Both the position numbers and the translations under genes were made by a program. From NCBI GenBank assembly GCA_000934455.1, contig KN887389.1, forward strand, positions 1-32,511: a stretch of DNA of 32,511 nucleotides, in the 5' to 3' direction. Of the stretch, positions 1 through 12,100 are shown piece after piece. Origin of the DNA: Apostichopus parvimensis (taxonomy: Eukaryota; Echinodermata; Holothuroidea; Aspidochirotida; Stichopodidae). Within the stretch, counting starts at the first letter, position 1, and every line of letters starts with the position of its first letter. Under the pieces are notes generated by a model that searched no databases, was not told the DNA's origin, and saw nothing but the letters and a program-made list of their open reading frames with translations.

Positions 1-8
1 GTTCTTAC

Positions 9-170
9 CTTGGGGTTGTTGGGGTATGCTGAGGCTTAGTCAAGGTACCACGATGTTTATTTTGTGGAGTTATCTCAAACACATCTTCTTTATACTGCTT
101 CTTCAACCTGCTCTCAGCCAAGAGAAAATATGTTGCAGCGATATGGTCGTAGGTGTCCTCATCCACCGAA
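9..170 (-). CDS. SNRK: SNRK coding exon 5 (UBA end and linker)
   Basis: 162 bases, completing residue 316 and running to two bases of residue 370. It encodes [20 protein letters not shown], the conserved end of the UBA-type region (human [15 protein letters not shown]), then a basic, Thr/Pro-rich linker ending KPQHTPTTP. The acceptor is ATTCTTCTAG at 171-172 and the donor is AG|GTAAGAAC with GT at 8-7. The remaining exons, for the poorly conserved C-terminal half, lie off the left edge. Confidence 0.92.
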
Positions 171-3100
171 CTAGAAGAATAGTCAAAATCAAAATAAATA
201 CACAAATTAAATTGCAAATTTGGTAAGTTACTTCTAGGCAATAATTATAAACATCCCAAAAATTATAATTGATCATACTTCTAACAATTTATTGTTTCAA
301 ACCTACTCAACAGTATAAAATCATTAATTCCTACTGTTTTATTGATTTGGTATCAATTGACTAATTGGCAGTGGTCAAAATTTGTCCAAAGCATTATCAC
401 ATTAAAATCTAAGTAATCAATGATTTTATATTTAACAAAACCTCAAATATCTCAAACCTGCTTTGAAGTTTCCATTTTATCCATATCTGCTATGAGAATA
501 AGATAAATGTCATGTCTTGAAATCCTGACCTTGGAATTTTGCTTCAACCAGGATAATAACGACTGTTCGTTTGTCAAATAAAGAGGTAAATGATGCATTC
601 TCCCTATGTGTTTCAATGAACATTGTAAACTGGATAATTTTTAATCAACTTTAAGGTTATTAATTTTTTTTTCTCAGAAATATGTCTGTGTAAACCTTAC
701 TTGGCAGCATTTACTGTTAATTTAAGCTCTGGTAATATACCTACTGGTTATGACAATAAAACAAATATGGATTTCACAAGTAATCTATAACAATTGAAAA
801 AGAGCCCAGCCCAGCCCTCCCCCTTTCTACCCTCCACCCATCCATTCCAGGTATATCTGTAGGAAGATTGTTCTGGACCCAGACCAACAATTGATTCTTA
901 GTTTGAGAAGGCAAGTTGTCTTTGAAAGATCCTAATTAATGTCGGTGGTAACATTAATTCTACCAACCAACAGAACATACTTTCCACTATTACATAATTT
1001 ACATGTTAGGAAACACTATGTTAGTAACCAAACCAGCTATTTTTATAGCGATTCCCTTTTGTACCGCAATATTGATTAACTTGAGTTGAGGGTACTTTTA
1101 CAACCCACCAGTAGAAAGTCAACCACCATGATGTCTACATGTGAATTAACACTTGCGAACATGCGCAAGTTTAAAGCAGATCTTCCGTGCACGCACAAAC
1201 TGTACACAGCAGGTGTTTACAAAGTACACTGCTGTGCACAGCACACATTTACGGTGTTGTGCACCCTTGGACTAAACTTGACCTCAAAGCATACTGGATC
1301 TCCTTGCATTCATGATGCAAGTTAATCTCCATCGAGGGTCAATCCATACCTTCAACCGAGACTTACTCCTTACTCCCAGGTAGCTGTTCATAACAACAGC
1401 ACAATGCTTTTAAGACAGATTTTCGAGTTGATTTTTAGCTAGGTTTTCCAACCTTGCAAGAAAAATTAAAAAGAGAGTAGTTCTCCGACCATTTCGTGTC
1501 GGATGTGGAAAGTGGATACTAGTATCTTTTTTAAATTTTTTCCATCTTACATCTTGGTGACCTCAGAACAATTCTTCAAATTATACGACCCAAACAAGCA
1601 GCGTTCTCTATCATCCAGCTTGATACACAGGACTTTTTTATTGGAAAGATATTATTCAGCAGTTGAAAACCCGGGCCTGTCAAGAGATTCACACCAACCT
1701 TGGTCAAGAGCACCTCTGATGTCACAAAGCATCGGTCATAAAATGCAGGGGAAGAGTTTAAGCACTTTCCAAAGCAGATAAATAATTTATATGCTGTTTT
1801 CCTGCCTCTCCTGTGCATGTAAGGTGGTACTTTACTGTATATGATGAATCTCTCTTTCAGCATTGCTCTATGGCATGTCTAAGAATGGCCATGTGTAGTT
1901 CGGTACTATTTAGACATACATAGTTACCTAATACTATATCGGCTTAACCCTAACCTACATTGAGTTATAGAACAGAGAATTGTATCAACTGATAACAAAT
2001 TTCACATTTTGCCTGAAACCTTTTCTTTTATATATTTTTTATGGATATATTTGGTAGGAAACTTACTAACATTTGAGCCTGAGCATCAATGATCTTTTAG
2101 AGCACATGTTGGATGTTAAGTAGTAGCCAATGAAATCAATGCACACCAAAATTGTGACAGTTCTTTCTGGAAATCACAACTTACCGATGCAGACTGAGAG
2201 AAGAATGGCCATTTTCCCCACAGACTGGGGTGGGGGGGGGATAGGATGTTTAAGTATCTCAAAGACTGCAATAATCATTATTTATTTATAAACCTGGATC
2301 TGGGAGTTACGTTTGGAACTCTGGATGTTACAATGTGAATGGGGTGGGTGGGGGGAGGTGGGGATAGGATGTATAAGTATCTCAAAGACTGCAATACAGA
2401 CCATAAACCTGGCTCAAACGATGCAAATTTGGTGTTTTTGTTATGTTTAATTAACCCTGATGTTGCATGTATGGATATAACAATGTGAATGGAACAAAGA
2501 GGGAATCAAGTTTGTTTTCCTATACATCCTACAGATAGCAACAATTCATGCGGACTGTAACATAAACCGTGACTCAAACGATGCAGATTTGGTAATGATG
2601 CGTTCTAATTAACCTGGATTTAGATGCGATAGCTGTCTTATAACTGACTGGCTAAAAGGACACCTTAGAGTATTATCTGTCAGTATGAAAACAGTTAAAG
2701 GAATACTGAATAGAAGTAGCACAGTTAAAGGAACACTGAGTAGCACACCCACTCACTCACATAACTGACTGGCTTAAAGCACACCTTAGAGTATCATCTG
2801 TCAGTATGAAAACAGTTAAAGGAATACTGAGTAGCACACCCACTCACTCACATGAACATTCTGTTTACATCCTAACCAGAAGGGACTAGATGGAGATGGC
2901 TTCGATAATATGTGAAAACTGCCAACGAGATCAAATTCAAAACATCAGTTACACCTTAAGGCATCAGTCATGAAATACACAACAACATGTAAAACAAACA
3001 ACATGTAAAGGAAAAATGGAGAGTCTTACAGTGTGGAGTCTCAGTGCTTCTGCATGTTAAGTCGTACAACAAGATAAGGTACCTTCTATTTTTGAGGGGT

Positions 3101-6100
3101 TAGGAAGTGAAGGGAGGAGCGGAGGTGCGTTCTATTCAAGGGCGGCGGAAGCACTTTTAATCTGGGGGGGCACCAACGTCGAAGGGCACTTTGTTAGAAT
3201 GTTAGAAGCCTTGTGGTAGTAAACATAGGCGTATGAGGCGGCGGGGGGGGGGAGGCTGCAGCCCCTTAACCAAAAATGTTTGTGAAAATTATATGCTGAG
3301 AATTTTTCGGGCACCTACTGAAAGAAAAATAATTTGCTATGTGTTTTTCAATGGTTAAACTGATATTATTATGATCATTATTATTGTAACAACTTTCCCA
3401 ATATTTATAACCAATATGGAAGAGTAATTACACGGCAAATGATTGTATGTTATTGGCATGCGATGTATTTACCGACGCATGCCTATATGATATGCACAAT
3501 AACATGTTAAACGCGCGCGGAGCGCGCGAAAAATTTTGGTAATATTTTTCGGGCAAGTCGTTACAGCCCCCAAATCAAATTGGGCTCCTACGCCTATGGT
3601 AGTAAACATTTAAAACTTCCCGAAATATTTCATTCGACGTGGGTTTCGCTTTGTAAACTCTTTTTTATTTAGAAATTTTTATGTAGAAAAAGGGCACATT
3701 TTTAACCTGAGGAAAAGTGGGGGGGCACGTGCCCCCTGTGCCCCCCCGGTTCCGCCGCCCTTGGTTCTATTCCCCTCATTTTAAAGGGTCAATGTAAGGG
3801 TTGACAGTTGTTACAGTTTATCAAATTGTAATAAAAAGGACTTGACAACCAATGTACATATATAGTGTTTTGTTTAGTTTTGGGTGAATGACACATAGTC
3901 AGGAATCAACTATCTATGTATACACATGTCTTTGTGTTCTAAGCAAAATTTAAACTTCCTATTCCATCAAAATAAGGTCAACTTAAATATAAAATCACAG
4001 GATACTAGAGACGGTGTGACGGTGTCCAGGGTTAACATGGAAATGAGTGTTGAAGAAGCATGGAGGTTTACATCATATTTGAATAATTACTTTTGATGAC
4101 ATTTATGCTCAAATTGGAACACTAACTACCTTAAAACCAGTTGTAGATGCATGAGGAGAGGGACATGGTTATAATAGTCCTGAGTAGGGGGACATGGTAA
4201 TAATAGGCTTGAGTAGGGGGACATGGAAATAATAGTCCTCAGTTGGTGTAGGTCTTCTTATTCAAGTTCTTAAACACTCCATGCTTACAGTTTCAGTGAT
4301 TTCAGTCAATACTGATAGAATGGCCAAGAACAATCAGCGTTGCTCAAACTCATGAGTACTCTAGTCTTACTGTTTCTATTATAGCATCTCACTCTCAAAA
4401 GAGATTTCATATTTTGTGTTATTAATCTGATCTTCCATTATGTCAGATGGGAAAAACCAGAAGGGAATAAAATGTTTGAAAACCTTTTAGAACTTCTACC
4501 AACCAGAAATATTGAGGCAAAATAGGTGACCAGGAAACGAATGTAGGGCACAACATGAGACCAAAAATGTACACGAATGATACTAAACTGTACCAGGGAA
4601 ATTTGAAGGAAAATATTTAACTGTTCAAGTTGAGTATCCCACTTTTATGATGTGTAAAGTCATCATAAGTTTGTGAAAATACTATGGCTCTTTGCACAAA
4701 CATACGTAGCTGTACAGGTACACAGTATATCTTTACATATGTGTAGCCTTTTGCTTGGTGATACCAGATAAATAATTCCTTGTGTACACAGAATATAACT
4801 TCTTTATCGGCCTTGACATGACTGTAGCCCCTCAGACAGAATGGATATTAATATGTCAGATCAATACTGTTTGTTAGCAAGGAACTTGTACATCATGAAA
4901 CTTGAAACACTGTACTGCCTGCAATAATATATGACATTTGTATCGGTGAGACAATTAAGGACTTTTAGCACTGTACATGTTCACAATTCAATAATTACAT
5001 TTACATCTAGATGAAACCACAGTAATCCTCTCAAAAACTAAAGATTGACTTTGTCGAATTGACGCACCACTCGTGTATTGCCTTCAGTAACTTCACCATA
5101 GAATTTAAAACCAACAAGATTCCAATGGATGTAAATTCACTAGTTTTGTCTCTCCTTGGGTCGCTTATTGAGAATACCCTGAACGTTATATAAAATGATT
5201 TAATTCCTTCTCATACTATGCAATAATCTTCATGACTGATTACTTTTATGAGACTCCCAAGAAATATATATATTTTTTAGCCAAAGAAAGAAAAGCGATC
5301 TCTCGCATGCCAGTGAAACACTATGCTGTTCAGATACATTCCAAAAAGAAGAAAAAAGAACATATAAAGAAAACAGTGAGAGCTAGAAAGAAAGAAAGAA
5401 ATAGAGAGAGAGCGAGTGAAAATATCTGTCCGCCAATCATAGGATATCATTTTGTCCAGATTAAGACCAGGTGTAATTGATTGCATCCTTGATCCTCTGT
5501 GATACCTGTAATCTCCCTTCCTTACCCTCACCATCCTCTCCGGCGACTAACAACGACAGAACATGCCCCGCGGACTATGGATGCATCTTCGTCGTCTCAG
5601 ATGATCATTCTTCCTGAGACGGCAGAGTACGATTATTGCAAAACCCCTCGGGAGTCTCCCATTTCCTCCACTTTACTCTCTTGGCTGTCTTTCCACTTAA
5701 TGCACAGATTGTGCGTATTTGGTTGAGATTGCAAGGGCGATGTCAGTATCAGCCATAACCGTAATTTGTAAGAGAACTTACAGTTCTACTCCAACTACTT
5801 ACTATTACTACTACTCTGCTACTACTACAATAAGGCCGTACTCGAGTCATTTCAATTACTTTAATCAAAGATGTGTCTTTTCATCTTTGGCTGTGCACTG
5901 TTAACAATTACTGACATTGCATGATATGGATGCATATGATCAGTCACATGTATATATCTACTACTACACTATACATAGGTGTTCTGTGGGGGAGTAGTCC
6001 ACTAGAACACTATACATGGACTAGATAAAGAGATAGCTTAACTGTTGCAATGATATAAGCTAGGAGTGTACCTCAAACAGACTTATAACGATTCAAGAAT

Positions 6101-9100
6101 AAGCAAGCTAGAAATTGGTTTTATTAAATATTAATTCAAGGAGTAGAATGCTTGTCAATTGTCACTCTTAACTTAAACTTTAAATTACTCTACAATATTT
6201 TGGTATAAATAACTAGAGCAGCAGCAATGCTGCTGAATGTGAATACTGTAAGTCACAGTAAATAAAATTGATGTCAATCCCATTTTCTCTGTTGTCTTGT
6301 AGCAATTTCCAATTGAGGGATAAAGTGTCAACAGTTCAGTAATAATTCTATGATGAAGTGCAGGATTATCAACACTTTATTCCCAAACTATAAATAGTAT
6401 TTGAGTGACGAGATTACCTGTCTCCCCAGAGCCTTAGCACTCTGGCTCTACCATACTTAGAGTGAAATGGTACCATTTTAGTACGGTATGCCCTCTACAA
6501 TGGGTAACGTACAGTCCACATCCCTCCTGCTCATTCTACCATCCCAAAGTGTATCGACCTGTTTTCTCGCAGACTTCATTTGTTTTCATACTGCATGTTT
6601 TGCCCAATTCTGCTTGTTTTCGGCAGCTCATGGACCTGTTTTGGTGTTTACCAAAGTTTTTCAAATTGATGTGACTGTTCTTATCAGCTTGAAATATCCT
6701 TGTTGTTTAAGAGTTACGAAAATATTTTTTATACTACCAACTTGTGCCAAGTTCCTAATGGTGAACCGCATTCCAATAGTGTCAACAAGTGTAGAACAGG
6801 TTCCCCCATGTTTGTTAACAAGTTTTGCAGATCAGCCTTCCATTTAAACCACAACAATTTTTTTTTGGCTTCTCCCAAATTAAACATGGTATTGCAATTC
6901 ATGTGTTTGCGACATAGACACAATTGTTATAATTACTGAATTTGATATGAATAAATGTAGTATGAAAGAAACACATTTCGCTCTATGATTATTTATAAAC
7001 CATCATGAAATACAATACAATACAAAATTAATACGGGGGGGGGGGGGGCGGAGGGCGGGGCGAACATGACTCTTGAGACTGTCAGTTGCCCTGCTCAATA
7101 AACACAGAGAGATGTAATTGCTGGTAAACAACCCACAGACTGTACACACAGTTAAAAGCAAACAGGTAAACCTGCTCAGGTATACACGGTTTACAAATGT
7201 TAAAATCTCACCACAGAGGTGTATGTACTATGATGGCTTATAGACTTCCCATGTAAAGGATACACCGTACACTTACTTCCTGCTTAAGTAACCCTATATA
7301 CCTTAAAACACTTGTACGGTAATGACAGGACACATTCATTCGTTAGTATAGAATGACTGTAAAACAAGTATCACTTCTAGGAAAGCCAACTTATCCTAAA
7401 ATTCAATGACTTTGGTAATTGGGGGAACTTCACTGTCATAGATTATTTTTACTATAATGATGTAATGACAAGAGTTTCAAGTTTCTAAAGTTGGACAGTT
7501 AAATGTCTGGCTTTGATTTGGCTGAATACAATAAACATGTTCACGATATCTAGAAGAATTTCGGTCGGAGAATTCACAGGCAGAGTTTAGTCTATATAGT
7601 CTGGATGGCAATTGTTATCTTCTATGGAATGACAAACAACTTCTTTATGACTATACTATTTTGAGATTTTCTGTTCACTAGTTATGAACAACTTCTGACT
7701 AGAATACTCGGGTAAAATTATCTTGGTGACTAGAAATATACTCTGAACATCATGGTGAAATTTGTACTCAATTCCTGATTGCCACTTCCGAGGTAACATC
7801 CAAATTTGATTCTTTTGGTGCCAAAAGGGAAACTGGTGCAAACTATTGTTGCTAGTTTCTGTTTAGTTTGCTTAAATCAGGGATGACTTTTTCCGAACAA
7901 TACACTTTAAACAACAACAAGTGCTTTTAGGATGTGGTAATTACACTGTGCACAAGAGATACTAACAGAGTGTTAATGATCTAGACCTTTTAAACCTTGC
8001 AATATGTTTTTAAGTTAGGGCAGTGACCCATTGATGTTCATCCCCCCCTACTAACTTCCATTTGGTGACATTTATCATTGCCATCCCCCCCACCCCCCAC
8101 TACCTTCCCTTTGGTGACATTTATCATTGCAATGCCTCAGACATATGGCTCCTGATGCAATGGTTGGCTCTGTTTCCATAACACAGAATGCTACTCTATA
8201 CAACTTATTATTATTAATACAAATATAAGTTAAACTTTTTTTCCTGTGGATTCTGGAATGATCACGCAACCCCATCAAATATGCTTTGCGACCGGAACAC
8301 AGTTGGGTTGCGACCCAGTTTGAGGACCGTTGACCTTTTTACACAATTTAACAATGACATACAGACCATTGCAGTTCCTCTGGAATGTCTATCGTCTTAA
8401 ATGGTGCTATCAAACAATGACCCTTCACGTAATGTCGTTACGGATAAGTCATTACACCTTGCACAAGAGTTAATCACCGCATGTTGGTACCATTTTCTAC
8501 ACTAAATCATAATGACCAGCAGACCTTCCTAGTCAATCATGTACTGTATTCAAGCTAAGCTATGTTCAAACTTAAGATTCAATGAGGCAAATACCCCAAG
8601 ACCCCCTGTTTTTTTATTTTTTTAAATTTACAAGTGATGCTACTGTACTACTTGTTTCAACCATACCATAGCACCCTCCTGTTTATCTAGCCTAATGACT
8701 GGTAACCTGTCAGCACCTATTGGAATCTCCTTTAGCTAAAGTTAGAAGCTTACCTAATAACCAATCCAAGGTCAAAACAAGAGCTGCAAACCAAAACATT
8801 TGGTTGCTGTTGTGCAAATATGATATCACACCTACTGTATATGATATCACACCTATATTGACCTATATGTTCAATAACCATGACAATCTTGACTAAATCA
8901 ATATTTCAAAAACAAGGTCACTAGAAGTGACATACACAATGTTGTTCCTTTTTTTCATCAGTCAAGAATAAAGTAGACCCAAGACTGCCCTATCCATTTA
9001 GAGGGTGTTGATTACTGACATTGGTAGTACTATAAGTCCTGCACAACATAATATTATCTCATTCATTGATGTATATTTATACACCTGTGGATTAATTAAC

Positions 9101-12100
9101 TGCCCCTTGTGGTTTTTGATATGTACAGTAGGTACACATGTGAGTGCTGTAACTGTCAGAGCCAACTTGATACAAGTACCTCTCGCATTGCATCTCTCAT
9201 GTGTAGCTCATCTAGCCTACCTAGGAGAAGAACAGACTATAGCAGCTAAAGTCTCTCTTTTCTTGGTCAATGATTTGTCTGACATCAAATCCAACTCCAG
9301 ATTTTCATTACTATCAATCAAGCCATTTTTTTGATCTAGCAACAATGCAATTTTTCAGAGAATCTTTAAAACATTTACGTACTCCACAATTTTCTGTCTG
9401 TCCGCGACGTCCCCCTTCACCATCGTGTCTATGATATTATCGTGGAGTTGAGGTCCGATTTCTTCTCGTGTGATGAATGGCTCTACGTACGTGTGGTCAT
9501 CTTGAGCCTGTGAAAGCCATGGGTCATTCTCGATATCGCTTAGGGTGAGCCGTCGGGCCGGTTCCTTCACCAGCATTCTTGCTATCAGACTGAGAGTGAA
9601 AAGGGGGAAGCGTGAGGTTTTACTGATAACAAACAGGGATTACTGTACAGACTTAGGCTACAATGGGCAATCTAAAAGACATTTAAATGCTTCAAAGAGA
9701 CCAAACAAGTGGAAAAACAATGTTTCATTATAATTGATCTTCTAGCTACATAAATATACATCCATGTTTGTACAATCTTGCAAGACCGATAATGAGAAGC
9801 AATAGTTCTTACCTTCTTACCTTTCATTTTTACCTTTTACATTCATCTGATAGATGTTCTGAAATGTGGTACTTGCCATGGGGGGTGGGATGGGGTCGGG
9901 GTGGGGAGGGGATCAGTCAATGAGGATTGTAAATGATTCTTACCTTTTACATTCATCTGAAAGATGTTCTGGCATGTGGTACTTGCAATCCATAATCATT
10001 GTCAAGGTTTCGCTGTCGTTGGTTTCATTAAACGGAGGTTCCCCGCAAACCAACATGAACAAGAGCACCCCCAAACTCCAGACATCTGAAAAATTCAAAA
10101 ACGAACTGTTTAAAGACTGGACATTCATCAGTTTTTCTTACATTAATTGAGGAGCAAAGCAATAGAAAACATGAGTTATAAGCATGTACCCCAACTCCAG
10201 ACATCGGAAAACTTAAAATTTACCCTTTTAATACCAGATATTAATGATGTTTTCTCACAATTGAGAAGTGCAGCACTGCTGTGTTTTGTCAAAATCAATT
10301 CAAAAGACAATTCTATCATTTAGGGGTGGGAAGTTAAGGAGGGGGTGGGGGAGGACTACTGTTACAGAGCTTTTTGAATAAGTAGTGTTTTTATTCCTTC
10401 TTGCTGTGGTTATGTATCCCTAAACTCTATAATTCCATTAAATCCTCATTTTTCCAATCATAAAGTTTAGGTAGACAGGAATCTGTGTTGTATGTAGACT
10501 TTGGGACAGGTACAGTATGAGAGGAGAAAAGTAAGTTAATGCAATCATCTTCAACATGACCCCTCCCCTCTCCTGCCCTCCCCTCACCCAAGCCACCCCT
10601 GCTCACTTCAAGAAAATTGAAGCAATCAACTTACACACTGATGAATGAAAATGCAGCAAGATAAACAAATTAATTGGTTTATTTTGTTATCAAATGATAA
10701 GTTAGTACTGGAGGTTGAAGCTGGTGTGTTTAATTGTGAGACTCCACAGAGCCATAGCAGTTACATTTAAGTGCACACTTAACTAGTAATGTGTGCAAGA
10801 TACTTCAATAAACATTACAGCCATCACACGTACCACACAGTAAATTGTAATATTGTAGGCTAACATTTGTAGATTAATATCTATCTATATAAAGTACATT
10901 GTCTCCATGTATTTAAAGTACTTTGCACTCTACAACAAAGTACAGTATGTTTTTTCTATATGTATATTTTTTATTATTACTATTTAATCATTATTATTTA
11001 AACTAATTTTTTTTAAACCAGGCAACTTTCCAAGATTGTATCACATAGTCTGTGGCTGTGCCATTTCCTAGTATCCCGGGGATGTTAATTTATCAATATT
11101 ACATAAAGCTGACAACTGAAATCAAGTTTCTACACAAAGGAAAATGTGAAATTTAAAAACAAATTGCTTGCATGAGGGAGCGATACTGTAGCTCTTATTC
11201 CACGATTATTTGTTAGATAGTTATCAATGTATACATCATACTAAATATTACAGCTGGTCCCTTACCACCTGACCTGTCACCTGACCAGTCATTTGACTGT
11301 ATTAAGTGTTCCCAAATTAAGACACTAAAATATTGACAAAAATTCCTTATAAATAAAATAACAACATCAAAAGTTCTTATTCTTCCGATATTGTTTATGA
11401 ACAAAATTCAGTCGGAAGAAACAAACAACCAAAAGTATAAAAAATATCTGGAATTATTAGAAAAGAGGTGTTGATGTTATGTAAAGATATTGCATGGTCC
11501 AACCTAGTTTCATAATTATTGGAGGGGGAGGGGATAGATTAGTGGAACAGCTATAAATATATGAATATTTTGGAGAAGTTTGTACTGATGTTTTAGGCAA
11601 TACTGTATGTGGCTTCATTATTATAAGTACAGTACTCTGAGAAAGGACAGGTATATTAAAGATTTAAGAATTGTTTGTAAGAAGTTACACAGATGCATCA
11701 AGCAGTATGTGGCTTCCTTATCTAGTACATACTTTACTACTTTTGAGGAAGCTAGGACAGATACAAATAGATAGTACTGTAAACTGTATAATTTAAGAAG
11801 TTCACAGAGAAGCATTCATTAAGCAATATGTCTCTTACACCTTATCTGTAACATTACAGGACAGGGTACTGCATATACAGCTAAATATTCTTAAGAACAT
11901 GACGCATGTCTATGCAGACTGCATTAAGTGGCTTCCTTATTACTACTATTATTATTAAGGCCAGCTCTTACCTTATCATGAAACTCATGCAAGCTATGTG
12001 GCATGTATATACTATGAGCATTACGATTGCTCAGGGTTCCAAGTCTTGGTATCCCTAAGGATAAACTCAAGTGTCTCTTCACTTGATTTCTTCTCCAATA

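Larger units (their letters stand above)
171..9382 (-). other. SNRK intron 4 (9.2 kb)
   Basis: From donor GTACGT (9382) to acceptor TTCTAG (171), phase 2. It holds the nested MITEs, degenerate tandem repeats and simple repeats listed separately. In 171-2225 I see only short hairpins (for example arms 1868-1882 and 1910-1923) and a pyrimidine-rich patch near 805-840. In 4250-5380, 5840-6410, 7070-8040 and 8140-9382 I see nothing I can name. Confidence 0.85.
9590..9943 (-). other. SNRK intron 3 (354 bp)
   Basis: The shortest intron, phase 2. It holds a partial copy of the exon 3 tail with its donor (9831-9876), two more donor-like AAG|GTAAG sites (GT at 9820 and 9812 on the minus strand), and a C-rich block in transcript sense (9877-9911). 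These are all potential splicing decoys. Confidence 0.85.

Noticed and set aside
1206..1236. Hairpin ACAGCAGGTGT / ACACTGCTGT as a microRNA
   Set aside because: The stem is only about 10 bp, too short for a pre-miRNA.
1868..1923. Short inverted repeat CTATGGCATGTCTAA / TTAGACATACATAG as a MITE
   Set aside because: Only 56 bp long with no target duplication; such hairpins are common by chance in this sequence.
6488..6847. 119-codon plus-strand hydrophobic frame
   Set aside because: Low-complexity hydrophobic reading of T-rich DNA, with no known domain and overlapping frames of similar length.
9005..9334. 109-codon plus-strand frame next to exon 4
   Set aside because: No recognisable family and no splice or promoter context. 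It ends just before the SNRK exon on the other strand and is probably chance.
9378..9382. Alternative exon 4 donor GTAAAT after GAGTAC
   Set aside because: It would shift the frame into a stop in exon 5. The GTACGT donor restores the conserved SNRK reading.
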